DNA from: Ruminococcaceae bacterium UBA5406
GTDB lineage: Bacteria; Bacillota; Clostridia; Oscillospirales; Acutalibacteraceae
Length of the DNA: 64,000 bases
Direction: 5' to 3'
Assembly (NCBI GenBank): GCA_002407675.1
Contig: DHNW01000006.1
Location: 1-64,000, forward strand
The position numbers and the translations under genes are program-made. The notes beneath the pieces are model-generated. The model saw only the letters and a program-made list of their open reading frames with translations, had not been told where the DNA came from and did no database searches. Numbering within the stretch: the first letter of the stretch is position 1; every line of letters starts with the position of its first letter. Of the stretch, positions 54,701 through 63,907 are shown one piece after another.

Positions 54701-55702
54701 ATGTTTAAAAAACCGAAGATCCTGGTTATCGGCAGTTTTGTTATGGATTTGACTGTAAGCACGCAAAAATTTCCAAACTCAGGTGAAACCGTGTTTGGTG
54801 AAAGCTTTCAAACAGCCCCGGGAGGGAAAGGCGCCAATCAAGCGATTCAGGCTGCAAAGCTTGGCGCAGATGTGACAATGGTTGGAAAAGTCGGTAAAGA
54901 CGACTTTGGAAAGCGTCTGATCCGCTCCTGCGCCGAAGCCGGCATCAAGACCGACAGAATTTTAGTTGACAATGATACCTCTTCTGCCGTAGGAAACGTA
55001 CTTTTGGAAGTCGGGGAAAGAAAAGCCACAAAAAATCGGATTATTGTCGTTCCGGGCACAAATATGACAATTGTGCCAGAGGATGTTTCTTTTCTGAAAG
55101 ATACCATCAATCAGTACGATATGGTCATTCTGCAGCTGGAAATACCCCAGAAAATTGACAGGATAGTGGCAAAATACGCGTTCAACAAAGGGGTTCCGGT
55201 TATGCTGAACCCAGCGCCTTCTGCCGCTTTGCCGGATGATTTTCTTTCCTGTCTGACATACATTTCCCCAAATGAGCACGAGGCTGCCGATCTTACCGGG
55301 GTGAAAATCCGCAAAAACGGGAAAAATGCAAACAATGATGATGTAAGGGCTGCCGTGAGGATTCTGCTGGACAAGGGAATTCAAAACGTTGTTATCACCC
55401 TCGGCAACGCTGGCGCTGTCGTTGCAAACCAGAAAGAATATATTTACCGTCCTTGCATTGACGTTGTTGAGGTAAAAGACCCTACCGCCGCAGGGGACTC
55501 TTTTGTAGGAGCCTTTTCAACGGGCATCTGCGCTGGGATGAATCCTGAACAGGCTTTGGATTTTGCGAATTACACCGCCACGCTTACTGTTTCCAAAGCA
55601 GGGGCACAGCCGTCCCTGCCCAGACTTGAAGATGTCCTTTGCCTGATGAAGCAGCAAAATTATTCCAACCTAAATAATTCTGCCATTAATATTCTAAAAT
55701 GA
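54701..55702 (+). CDS. ribokinase-like sugar kinase
   Basis: 333 residues from ATG 54701 preceded by GGGGGGAAATC. PfkB family: ILVIGSFVMDLTVSTQKFPN, GGKGANQAIQAAKLGADVTM (sugar binding), ITLGNAGAVV, and the catalytic Asp in VKDPTAAGDSFVGAFSTG. Closest in layout to ribokinase. It would phosphorylate the pathway's sugar before the SIS isomerase acts. Confidence 0.88.
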   Translation: MFKKPKILVIGSFVMDLTVSTQKFPNSGETVFGESFQTAPGGKGANQAIQAAKLGADVTMVGKVGKDDFGKRLIRSCAEAGIKTDRILVDNDTSSAVGNVLLEVGERKATKNRIIVVPGTNMTIVPEDVSFLKDTINQYDMVILQLEIPQKIDRIVAKYAFNKGVPVMLNPAPSAALPDDFLSCLTYISPNEHEAADLTGVKIRKNGKNANNDDVRAAVRILLDKGIQNVVITLGNAGAVVANQKEYIYRPCIDVVEVKDPTAAGDSFVGAFSTGICAGMNPEQALDFANYTATLTVSKAGAQPSLPRLEDVLCLMKQQNYSNLNNSAINILK

Positions 55703-55718
55703 GAAGGCCGTGATTGTT

Positions 55719-56330
55719 ATGAAAACAGAAGCTGCAAAAGCGGTAAAGACTTTTGTCGATATTTCAAGAAAAGAATTTGATGATTTTACTAACACAATTC
55801 AGGACAATACTTTTGAAAAAGCAGCAGACATCATTCTTAATGCAAAAGACAAAGGCAACCGGGTACATATTACCGGAATCGGGAAACCATCCCATGTAGC
55901 TGAATATGTTGCTTCTCTGCTCTCATCCACCGGAACGCCTACCTATTATCTGCATGGGACAGAAGCAGTCCATGGTTCCTGTGGACAGCTTGTCCCCGGA
56001 GACGCAGTAATCTGTATTTCCAACAGCGGAGAAACCTCCGAACTAAAAGCTACGGTTACCGCGGTAAAGAATAACGGATGCAATGTTATTGCCGTTACAG
56101 GGAATCCGCAGTCCTGGCTTGCAAAAAACAGTGATGCCTGCCTTTTTGCCGGCGTAAAACAGGAAGGCGGCCCACTCAACCGCGCCCCCCGCTCTTCCAT
56201 CCTTGCCGAAATATTTGTTCTGCAAGGGCTCAGCGTTGCCCTGCAGGTATCGAGAGGACTTACTCCTAAGGAATATGTAAAATGGCATCCAGGGGGAACT
56301 TTAGGCCAGTTAAGGGAAAATGAAAAATGA
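55719..56330 (+). CDS. SIS-domain sugar phosphate isomerase (KpsF/GutQ-like)
   Basis: 203 residues from ATG 55719 (AGAAGG upstream); an in-frame GTG at 55710 is too close to the site. One SIS domain: RVHITGIGKPSHVAEYVASL, STGTPTYYLHGTEAVHG, VICISNSGETSELKATV, SILAEIFVLQGL, and WHPGGTLGQL at the end as in arabinose-5-phosphate isomerases, but without their CBS domains. It probably interconverts an aldose and ketose phosphate in the cluster's pathway. Confidence 0.85.
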   Translation: MKTEAAKAVKTFVDISRKEFDDFTNTIQDNTFEKAADIILNAKDKGNRVHITGIGKPSHVAEYVASLLSSTGTPTYYLHGTEAVHGSCGQLVPGDAVICISNSGETSELKATVTAVKNNGCNVIAVTGNPQSWLAKNSDACLFAGVKQEGGPLNRAPRSSILAEIFVLQGLSVALQVSRGLTPKEYVKWHPGGTLGQLRENEK

Positions 56331-56349
56331 AGGGAGAAGGTAAAATACC

Positions 56350-56754
56350 ATGCTGAAAACGGCCTGTATCAATCCCGAAATTATGCGGGTGCTTTCATTA
56401 TGCGGTCACGGTGATAAAATATTAATCTCCGATGGAAACTACCCGCTGAACTCCAAGACCGGAAATGCGGAAAAGGTTTACCTTGGCCTCACAAGCGGTG
56501 TCCCAACGGTTACCGAAGTTCTAAAAGTCATTTCTCAGACAGTTAATATCGAAAAAGCTGAAGTCATGATTCCGGATGGCAAGGAACCGGATATTTTCAG
56601 CGAGTTCAGGCAAATTCTCAGTGGAATGGAATTAAGCGGTTTAAAGCGGTTCGACTTTTATGATGAATGTAGCAAGCCGGATATCCGCCTTGCTATTTCG
56701 ACCGGTGAAAAGAGGACTTTTGCCAATATTTTGCTGACGGTCAACGTAGCATAA
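56350..56754 (+). CDS. RbsD/FucU-type sugar mutarotase
   Basis: 134 residues, GGGAGAAGG upstream. LCGHGDKILISDGNYPL contains the catalytic His of the RbsD/FucU fold, and KRTFANILLTVNVA closes it. RbsD and FucU convert anomers of ribose or fucose. With the kinase and isomerase next to it this fits an imported free sugar being prepared for phosphorylation. Confidence 0.87.
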   Translation: MLKTACINPEIMRVLSLCGHGDKILISDGNYPLNSKTGNAEKVYLGLTSGVPTVTEVLKVISQTVNIEKAEVMIPDGKEPDIFSEFRQILSGMELSGLKRFDFYDECSKPDIRLAISTGEKRTFANILLTVNVA

Positions 56755-56906
56755 GCTTTAATAACTTTGTTTGTGAAAAAATATTAACATATAGAAACAG
56801 AGCCCACTCTGGATCACGATAGAAGCAAGTTTTTATATGGCTTATATCGCTGGTTCAGCTGCGGGCACTGTTTTTATCAGTTCAATTACAGAGGAGACAT
56901 TGAAAA

Positions 56907-57866
56907 TTGACAAAAAAAGTATTGGTGACTGCTACAAATTATTCCCTTTATTGTGGAGAAGCAAATAAGCTGTTTGAAAAAAACGGATTTGAAGTTGTCG
57001 AAAATAAATTTGGCAGGCCCTATTCCTTTGCGGAACTGAAAGCCGTCATTCCCAGCATTGATGCGGTTGTCGCGGGCGTTGACACCTGGGATGAAAGTGT
57101 ATTTCAAATTGCGCCCAAGTTAAAAATTATCGCAAGATTTGGTGTTGGAATAGATAACATCGACCTTAAGGCTGCCAAACTTCATCACATTCTGGTGACA
57201 AATGCCAAAGGCCAAAATGCCTCTTCTGTTGCAGACCAGGCCGTGGCTTTTATGCTTTCCATGCTCCGGAATATTCCCCACCTGAACAGCTCTGTACGGG
57301 AAGGCGCATGGGAACGGTTTGTAGGAAATAATCTGGATAGAAAAGAAATCGGCCTCTTAGGCTTTGGGGACATCGCCCGGCATGTCGCAAAAAGGCTTTC
57401 CGGCTTTGATGTGAAAATACGCGCCTATGACAAATATCCAAATATGGATGCCGCGCAGAAACTCCACGTGGAAATATGCAGTCTGGAAGAGGTATTAGAG
57501 AAATCTGATATTGTAAGCCTGCATTTGCCAAACCTGCCGGAAACCCACCATATTATGAACCAACATACATTTTCCATGATGAAAGACGGTGCCTATTTTC
57601 TAAATACGGCGCGCGGTGCTCTGGTAGATGAAAGGGCTCTTACTGAAGCACTCCAATCGCATAAACTGAAAATGGCCGCTATTGATGTCTATGAAGAGGA
57701 ACCTGTAAAAAAGGGCAATCCGCTGTTGGGACTGAATAATCTGATCTGCACACCCCATACCTGCGGGGATACTTATGAAACCTACCATAGCATTGGCCTC
57801 ACAACAGCAACTGCTGTGATAGACTGTTTCAATGGCAGTACACCAAAAAATTTATTAAATTTTTAA
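56907..57866 (+). CDS. D-isomer-specific 2-hydroxyacid dehydrogenase
   Basis: 319 residues from TTG 56907, GAGGAG upstream. NAD-binding GLLGFGDIARHVAKRLSGF, catalytic Arg in NTARGALVDE, Glu in AAIDVYEEEP and His in ICTPHTCGDTYE. It resembles phosphoglycerate dehydrogenase-like (SerA catalytic part) enzymes without an ACT domain. Role in the cluster: reduction or oxidation of a 2-keto/2-hydroxy sugar acid. It begins 152 bases after RbsD/FucU, a gap in which I see no other feature. Confidence 0.87.
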   Translation: MTKKVLVTATNYSLYCGEANKLFEKNGFEVVENKFGRPYSFAELKAVIPSIDAVVAGVDTWDESVFQIAPKLKIIARFGVGIDNIDLKAAKLHHILVTNAKGQNASSVADQAVAFMLSMLRNIPHLNSSVREGAWERFVGNNLDRKEIGLLGFGDIARHVAKRLSGFDVKIRAYDKYPNMDAAQKLHVEICSLEEVLEKSDIVSLHLPNLPETHHIMNQHTFSMMKDGAYFLNTARGALVDERALTEALQSHKLKMAAIDVYEEEPVKKGNPLLGLNNLICTPHTCGDTYETYHSIGLTTATAVIDCFNGSTPKNLLNF

Positions 57867-57936
57867 CTAAATGAATTTCTGAGGGTAACCAGTAAATCAG
57901 CATTTCTTTGTTTTTGTCAGCAGTCTGAAAACAAAA

Positions 57937-57971
57937 GCGCCGTCTGAGGTTTAGGCTCAGGCGGCGTTTTT
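57937..57971 (+). terminator. rho-independent terminator, bidirectional
   Basis: CGCCGTCTGAG / CTCAGGCGGCG stem then TTTTT on the plus strand; on the minus strand GCGC is followed by TTTTGTTTT. It ends both the sugar-acid cluster and the uxu operon. Confidence 0.9.
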
Positions 57972-58002
57972 CGCTGTAATTTTAAAGTAATGGGACGGGA
58001 TT

Positions 58003-59622
58003 TTATCCGTTTGACAGGTGCTTTTTTAAAGTCGCGCGCACAGCGCCTCTAGAAGAGACCAGTTCTGCAAAATCTGCTTCTACAGTATTGCCTAGCCCGG
58101 CTTCGTAAAGGTTCACCCCAAAAATCTCCTTATTAGAAAGGATGGGACGAAGCACCTCGTGGAATGGACCTTTCTGACCAAGTTTAACACTGGAAAGCAT
58201 GACGGTTAATTTGTTCAGCATCGGATCCGGGCTGCGGTCAAACGAATTTCCGCTGTCGTCCACACCCATCAGATACCGGCACCAGCCAGCCAGCGTTAGG
58301 AGAATCATTTTTAGGTTGCCTGTTTCAAGTTTGTCACTGGAAAGATAGGCTTTGATGGTTTCACCATACCGGATTGGGATTTTGAGTGACGTGTCGGTCA
58401 CGATTCTCTGCGGTGTATCCGGCAAGAATGGGTTCGGCAGGCGCACGTTTATCACTTCGTCCAAGAATGCTTTCGGCGACAGAATGCCCGGATCAATCAC
58501 AACAGGCAGCCCTTCCTGGTAGCCGATTCTCCGAATCAGACCGACAAGGTCTTTGTCCTTCATTTCGTCGTTAATCTTGGTGTAACCGAGCAGACAACCG
58601 AAGATGGCAAGCGCCGTATGCAGCGGATTGAGGCAGGTGCAAACCTTCATCCTTTCCGTTTTTTCTACGGTGGCCCGGTCGGTGAAAATCACGCCGGCCT
58701 TTTCCAGCGGCGGGCGCCCATTAGGAAACTGGTCTTCAATTACAAGATACTGTGTTTCTTCCGAATTTACAAAAGGCGCTACATAGGTGTTTTTTGCCGT
58801 AATTTCACCTTTCGTATCCTCAAAGCCCGCTTTTTCCAGCATTGCTTTAACTCCGTCATCCGGACGCGGTGTGATTTTATCAATCATACTCCACGGGAAT
58901 GAAACGCGGCTTGGGTCTTCCAAATAGGTTAGAAACTCTTTTTCCGTTTTGCCGTTTTCCACCCATTTTTCTGCAAATGTATGTACGGCCGCATACAGCT
59001 TAGCACCATTGTGTGAGCAGTTGTCCATACTTACAAGTGCGAGAGGTCTGGCGCCGTGAATGTACCGTTCATAACAGAGCGCCGTCAGCTTACCAATATA
59101 GCTCTTAGGTTTGGAAGGGCCGGATGAAAAATCAGTTTGAACATCTGGTAAAAAATCCCCATTTTCACGTGTGAGCCTGTACCCTTTTTCCGTAATAGTG
59201 AAACTGACCATTTGAAGGCTTTCGCACCGAAAAATTTCTTTCAGTCTGGCAAATTCGTTCTCGAGACCGCTATCGGCCTTCACAGATTCGGCAATGCTGC
59301 CAATCACCGTTTTGTCTATGGTACCGTTTGATTTTAAAGTCACCAGTAAGCTAAGGTTGTCGTGGGGTCGATACATGCGGTCAATAATTTCTTCATCGTA
59401 GCCCTCCACAACGATGATTCCCTTACGGGAAAATCCGCCGTTCAACAACTCCTGCTGGAGTGCAGCGGGAAATGCGCGGAAAATGTTGCCCGCGCCAAAA
59501 TGAACCCATACAGGTTCTCTCTTTGTGGACGAAATCATCTGTTCCCGATCGAAAGCGGGAAGACGAATCCCAGCTTTTTGCCACTGAGCACGGTTTTTTA
59601 GTTCTAAATCATTTAAATGCAT
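58003..59622 (-). CDS. uxuB: fructuronate reductase (D-mannonate oxidoreductase)
   Basis: 539 residues, GGAGG upstream. Long-chain mannitol-dehydrogenase family: NAD site VWVHFGAGNIFRAFPAA, VVEGYDEE, LVSMDNCSHNGAKL, PWSMIDKITPRPDD and the catalytic Lys/Asn region CTCLNPLHTALAIFGCLLG. It reduces fructuronate to D-mannonate in the glucuronate pathway. It is the last gene of the uxuA-gntR-uxuB operon, 11 bases after the regulator. Confidence 0.93.
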   Translation of the reverse strand: MHLNDLELKNRAQWQKAGIRLPAFDREQMISSTKREPVWVHFGAGNIFRAFPAALQQELLNGGFSRKGIIVVEGYDEEIIDRMYRPHDNLSLLVTLKSNGTIDKTVIGSIAESVKADSGLENEFARLKEIFRCESLQMVSFTITEKGYRLTRENGDFLPDVQTDFSSGPSKPKSYIGKLTALCYERYIHGARPLALVSMDNCSHNGAKLYAAVHTFAEKWVENGKTEKEFLTYLEDPSRVSFPWSMIDKITPRPDDGVKAMLEKAGFEDTKGEITAKNTYVAPFVNSEETQYLVIEDQFPNGRPPLEKAGVIFTDRATVEKTERMKVCTCLNPLHTALAIFGCLLGYTKINDEMKDKDLVGLIRRIGYQEGLPVVIDPGILSPKAFLDEVINVRLPNPFLPDTPQRIVTDTSLKIPIRYGETIKAYLSSDKLETGNLKMILLTLAGWCRYLMGVDDSGNSFDRSPDPMLNKLTVMLSSVKLGQKGPFHEVLRPILSNKEIFGVNLYEAGLGNTVEADFAELVSSRGAVRATLKKHLSNG

Positions 59623-59633
59623 AGAATTACCTC

Positions 59634-60374
59634 CTATTCGCTTTTTGAGTTGGTTACAAGAGAAGCCAGAAAATCCAAGTTAAGAGAATCAAACTGTTTA
59701 CCTTCCATGTCTTGAAAAAGGTCTGGGAACTTATGCAGGAATTCAGGACCTTCCTTCTCCATCTTCGTCAGATGATGATTGAAAAGGGCCATCAGTTTTT
59801 GCTCGTCGTCCTTTTTGATTGCCTCTACCATTTCTCGATGCTGAGACAGAATCTCTTTGCAAATCGACTGCTTAATAATGGAAAGAAGCCGGAATCTGCG
59901 GTAGTGTCCAGAAACACTGTCGATCGTTTTGGCACACCAAAATTTGTTTACCGCACAGTAGAATTTATTGTGAAAATCATCGTCGGCATCCAAAAAAGCC
60001 CGAAGATTCCTCGTAGAAATGCACTTTTCCTGCTCCTGAAGGGAATCTTCCAGATTATCAATGTCTGCCTGGTTATGCTGCCGCATGAAGATCTTCATCA
60101 CTTCCCGTTCTACAGACACGCGAAGGAAACGTTCTTCCTCAGCCCGCTTCAAATCGATTCTGGAAATCATGATGCCGCGCTGCGGGAGCAGCATCACCAA
60201 TCCCTCCTGCTCGAGACGCAGGAGGGCGTCACGCATAGGAGAACGGCTGCTGTCATAGTAGGTGTACAGTGCCTTAATGCTTATAGTCATCCCGGGCTTC
60301 AGACGCAGTTCAATAATATCCCGGCGAAGCGGACCGTATGGGCCCTCCTTTGCAGGGCCATTTTGATATGCCAT
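59634..60374 (-). CDS. GntR-family regulator (FCD/UxuR-like)
   Basis: 246 residues; start at ATG 60374 (MAYQNGPAKEGPYG), GGAAAG upstream. Winged helix-turn-helix: LKPGMTISIKALYTYYDSSR, PMRDALLRLEQEGLVMLLPQ, then an all-helical FCD domain with metal-ligand style residues (DDDFHNKFYCAV, LSQHREMVEAI, LFNHHLTKME). It likely represses the uxu operon, released by a hexuronate intermediate. Confidence 0.88.
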   Translation of the reverse strand: MAYQNGPAKEGPYGPLRRDIIELRLKPGMTISIKALYTYYDSSRSPMRDALLRLEQEGLVMLLPQRGIMISRIDLKRAEEERFLRVSVEREVMKIFMRQHNQADIDNLEDSLQEQEKCISTRNLRAFLDADDDFHNKFYCAVNKFWCAKTIDSVSGHYRRFRLLSIIKQSICKEILSQHREMVEAIKKDDEQKLMALFNHHLTKMEKEGPEFLHKFPDLFQDMEGKQFDSLNLDFLASLVTNSKSE

Positions 60375-60427
60375 TGAAACATCTTCTTTCCTTTCCAAAA
60401 TATTTTTTCCGAACAAGCAAAAGCGCT

Positions 60428-61507
60428 TTACGATTTACGGTTTCCCGACATCTTTACGACGGCTTCCCAAAGGCCGTTCAGGTAGGCCGCACCTAATGCC
60501 CGATCGTACAAACCGTATCCCGGCATTGCCTTTTCACCCCAGATTGCACGTCCGTGGTCGGGGCGGATTGGGCCATCGAAGCCGCTTTCATAAAGCGCTT
60601 TTACAATGGCAAACATGTCAAGGGAGCCGTTGCTTGACAAATGGGCCGTCTCTTCAAAGTTGTGATAGCCGTTGTAGTGCAGATTGCGCAGGTGGGCAAA
60701 ATAAATGCGGCCGCCAGCCGCGCGGATGATGTCCGGAATGTCATTTTCGGGATTTGACCCGAGAGATCCCGTGCAGAGGGTAATCCCATTAAAAGGCCGG
60801 TCCACCATGTGAATCAGGCGCAGCAGATTTTTTTTATTGGTAATGATTCGGGGAAGGCCAAAAACCGACCAGGCAGGATCATCGGGATGAATCGCCATTT
60901 TAATTTCGTATTTTTCACAGACCGGCTGGATAGCTTCCAGAAAATATTTTAGGTTTTGAAAGAGTTTTTCTTCATCCACATCACGGTACATCTGAAAAAG
61001 CTCTTTTAGGTGAGCCAGACGTTTTGGCTCCCAGCCAGGCAGAGTAAAACCGTTTGATTTTTTCTGCATGGACTGAAACATCTGATCAGGGGTAAGGCCT
61101 TCTACCATTTTCCCGTCGTATGCCATCGCGGTAGAGCCGTCGGTCCGCTTCTTTGTAAGATTAGTGCGGGTCCAGTCGAACACCGGCATGAAATTGTAGC
61201 AGACCATATGAATACCCGCCTGAGCAAGCCGCTTCAGCGTGGTTATATAATTTTCAATATACCGGTCGCGTTCTGAGGTGCCAACTTTGATGGAATCGTG
61301 AACATTGACGCTCTCGATGCCCTTAACGGTCAGACCGGCGTCCTCCACTTCCTTTTTCATAGCCGCAATTTCTTCCGGTTCCCACACTTCTCCCGGCATT
61401 TTGCCGTAAAGAGTTGTGATCACGCCGGTAACTCCCGGAATCTGGCGAATCTGTTCAAGAGTAACCGAATCGTATCCGGTTCCGAACCATCTTAAAGTCA
61501 TATCCAT
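60428..61507 (-). CDS. uxuA: mannonate dehydratase
   Basis: 359 residues from ATG 61507 (AAAGGAAAC upstream); the longer frame has no site. It dehydrates D-mannonate to 2-keto-3-deoxygluconate. Metal-site and substrate motifs are CYNFMPVFDWTRTNL, MAIHPDDPAW, LCTGSLGSNPEND, HLRNLHYNG and GPIRPDHGRAIWGE. It is the first gene of the uxu operon with its own promoter and a putative operator. Confidence 0.95.
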   Translation of the reverse strand: MDMTLRWFGTGYDSVTLEQIRQIPGVTGVITTLYGKMPGEVWEPEEIAAMKKEVEDAGLTVKGIESVNVHDSIKVGTSERDRYIENYITTLKRLAQAGIHMVCYNFMPVFDWTRTNLTKKRTDGSTAMAYDGKMVEGLTPDQMFQSMQKKSNGFTLPGWEPKRLAHLKELFQMYRDVDEEKLFQNLKYFLEAIQPVCEKYEIKMAIHPDDPAWSVFGLPRIITNKKNLLRLIHMVDRPFNGITLCTGSLGSNPENDIPDIIRAAGGRIYFAHLRNLHYNGYHNFEETAHLSSNGSLDMFAIVKALYESGFDGPIRPDHGRAIWGEKAMPGYGLYDRALGAAYLNGLWEAVVKMSGNRKS

Positions 61508-61524
61508 AAAAATGTTTCCTTTCA

Positions 61525-61543
61525 TTGCAACGTTCTGTTGTAA
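61525..61543. promoter_or_regulatory. candidate GntR/UxuR operator
   Basis: TTGCAAC-GTTCT-GTTGTAA is an inverted repeat with one mismatch, just downstream of the uxuA -10 where a repressor would block elongation or initiation. Confidence 0.5.
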
Positions 61544-61546
61544 GCT

Positions 61547-61575
61547 ATTATGATGCGTCCGCTGCAATAATTCAA
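61547..61575 (-). promoter_or_regulatory. uxuA promoter
   Basis: TTGAAT (61575-61570), 17 bases, CATAAT (61552-61547), upstream of uxuA. Confidence 0.65.
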
Positions 61576-61606
61576 GTATTTTTCTTCTGCTGATTCAAAA
61601 GACTGG

Positions 61607-62278
61607 CTAGATCCGCCATGCATCCGGTAATGTCCTTCCGTTCAGGACCAGTAACAGCCATGTGTAAACGCAGGGTGAAAACGGCAAGCGGCTCATAAGT
61701 TTGGAGAAATGAATGGCTCCTATCTCGCTTGCCGCGTCCAGTCCCACCCGCACGGGGAAGACAAAAAAGATTTTTCGGTGCAGCATCCGGCTTCGGGTAT
61801 AAATTCCGGGGATGCGGTCTTCCAGCGAATGATAAATTTCGTGCAGAAGAGCCACTTCGAAAATACTGTATCTGCCAAGCAGGTCATTCAAGCCCTGCCC
61901 GTTGATAAATTGTTCAATGGAGGTAATAGTGTCTTCGCACATACAGACGGTTGTTGTTTTAGGGTCATAAAACCCAAGAATATTTTTGCTGCCAAACAAA
62001 TCATCCTGTTTTGCACAGCGGATTTTCAACCCCAACGCTTCTGCAGCCGCCATAGGCGTTTTTTCACCAAACCAGTACTGCACCGCACGGCAGGCAGCAG
62101 CAGCGGCATTCATGCAGCCGCGCTCCACATCTTTCCGCTCCCATGCGGAAAGTGTATGGCCACAAACGCTGCGGTCAAGCATCCCGGAATACCACCAGTC
62201 ATCTTTCCTTCCCGTCAATTCTAAAATTTGCCTGCGGAGTACGGAAGAAGTTCCCGAATCTTCCATTTTAGAGTTCAT
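61607..62278 (-). CDS. unknown protein with zincin-like HEIYH motif
   Basis: 223 residues; ATG overlaps the hydantoinase stop by 11 bases, suggesting coupling. FEVALLHEIYHSLED has the HEXXH form of zinc metalloproteases in a helical context, and a third possible ligand lies downstream (ASEIGAIHF). No signal peptide or membrane segment. I do not recognise the family. The tight link to the hydantoinase gene suggests a shared function, but proteolytic activity is only a possibility. Confidence 0.6.
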   Translation of the reverse strand: MNSKMEDSGTSSVLRRQILELTGRKDDWWYSGMLDRSVCGHTLSAWERKDVERGCMNAAAAACRAVQYWFGEKTPMAAAEALGLKIRCAKQDDLFGSKNILGFYDPKTTTVCMCEDTITSIEQFINGQGLNDLLGRYSIFEVALLHEIYHSLEDRIPGIYTRSRMLHRKIFFVFPVRVGLDAASEIGAIHFSKLMSRLPFSPCVYTWLLLVLNGRTLPDAWRI

Positions 62279-63797
62279 TATGGCACATGACTAAAATAAT
62301 CGGCTGATCCGGTTTTTGGTCGGCAATCTCCGCCACCATTAGGCCAGAAACCTGTGAAAGCTCCGGAATGCCGGAATAATCCAACAGACGCGAGCCCACT
62401 ATCACATACGCATCCGGGTTTATCCGCACCTCGCTTGAAAAGTTGCTGGCTTCATCCCATGCCTGTTTAAGGTCATTCGGTGCTTTTTCGACAGTGGTTT
62501 TGAGAACTACGCCGTTGGAATGCTGAACCTTGATAAAGCCTTTTTTGTCAATTACGCATACATGTTTGTATCTCTGAGATTTCAGTTTGGCCGTAACCAC
62601 AAATATCTGACCGTTGGTGGCTTCCAGCACCACATTGCTGCTGTCAATGTTCATCGCCTCGGCCGCAATTTTCTTGGCTTCCTGCTCATCGCAGTTTTTC
62701 ATTAAATCTGTTGTCCGGACTTCTGTTGAGCCCATTGCGATTGCGGTAACTTTCTGGGACTGCTCGTCGATTTCCACATAGACCTCAATGCTGTCCGGAA
62801 CAGCTCCGCTGCTGATCGCACGCTCACGCGCTTCCTTTTTGATGTCTGCGATATCCTTGGCGGTCGGGTTCGGGACGGTACGCTCCACCATTTCGCGCAC
62901 CATAGCCAGCGCAACACCGATGGAAGAAATAATCTCAGCATTTTTGGGTATCTGGTATTTCAGGTGCATCATGTTTGCAGTAAAGGTCAAAAGCGTTCCC
63001 GCGCCTCCGCCTGCGCCGACCAGCGTTATCTGTTCTCTTTCCAGCTTATACTTTTCAATTAGACTCTCTATGACGGGAACAATCTTCTCACAGGATTTTT
63101 GGAGAATTGTGCGGGCCGTGTCCTCAACGGACATACCGACTTCTTCAGCCAGCAGTTTCATTCCCGCATAAGCGGCATCGTATTTTGCGTTCGCCAACGC
63201 GTAATCGCCGGGTTTCAGGATTTTCAGGACAACAGCGGCACAAGTATTGGTAATCGTGGTGCTTTCGCCATTGTTCAGCTTAATTGCAATATAGTCATCC
63301 GGGTCGTTTTCGCGCGGCCTGATATAATAGAGCTTCGCACCTTCAAACTCTTTCGGGTCATGATAACATGCATATTCCATATTTGCAATATGCGCGCTGC
63401 GCGGTCCCACATCGATGATTCCACCCTTTTTCGCGCGCACCATGCTGCCGCCGGCAACGCCCAGAACCCTTACATCGAGTGAATTCACATAAGTCCGGTG
63501 TCCCCCGATAATAGAGTAATCCACAGCCGGACGGCCGTTTTTGATGACGCCGATATTGGTGGACGTACCGCCAACCTCAAAATAGATGCCATTGGATGCA
63601 CGCAGATACATCAGCGCCCCGATGACGCTGGCTGCGGGGCCTGACAGCATGGTAAGAATCGGGCGCTTTTTCATTTCACTGACTTCCATCACGCCGCCGT
63701 CTCCGCGCATAATCATCAGCGGAACTTTAACACCGGTGGAACGAACACTTGTTTCAGAACTACGGTTTGCATGGGCACCTGTGCAATAATACACCAT
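62268..63797 (-). pseudogene. hydantoinase/oxoprolinase family protein, N-terminus lost
   Basis: 509 codons. MIMRGDGGVMEV, TMLSGPAASVIGALM, YFEVGGTSTNIGVIKNGRP, LDVRVLGVAGGSMVR and LVGAGGGAGTLL match the HyuA-like ATP-dependent amidohydrolase core and C-terminus. The family normally has ~190 more N-terminal residues with the first ATP-binding motif. Here similarity begins near 63765, where the sequence changes to the start of an unrelated permease gene in another frame. The remaining protein probably cannot function. Confidence 0.72.
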
Positions 63798-63907
63798 AAA
63801 ATAGCCGTAACCAAGAAACCGACTAGAAGATTCCCGCCTTTCATGCAGTAGATAATCAATCCGATAAATGTAACAATTAGCAAAATCCCGAGAATTGTAT
63901 TAACCAT
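63716..63907 (-). pseudogene. permease N-terminal fragment
   Basis: The ATG at 63907 has a good GGAGG site. About 45 residues follow with two hydrophobic segments (ILGILLIVTFIGLIIYCM and LVGFLVTAILWCIIAQV), which looks like the start of a multi-helix carboxylate or gluconate-type permease. After about residue 46 the frame runs into the hydantoinase sequence and stops at 63716. The rest of the permease is gone. Confidence 0.6.
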
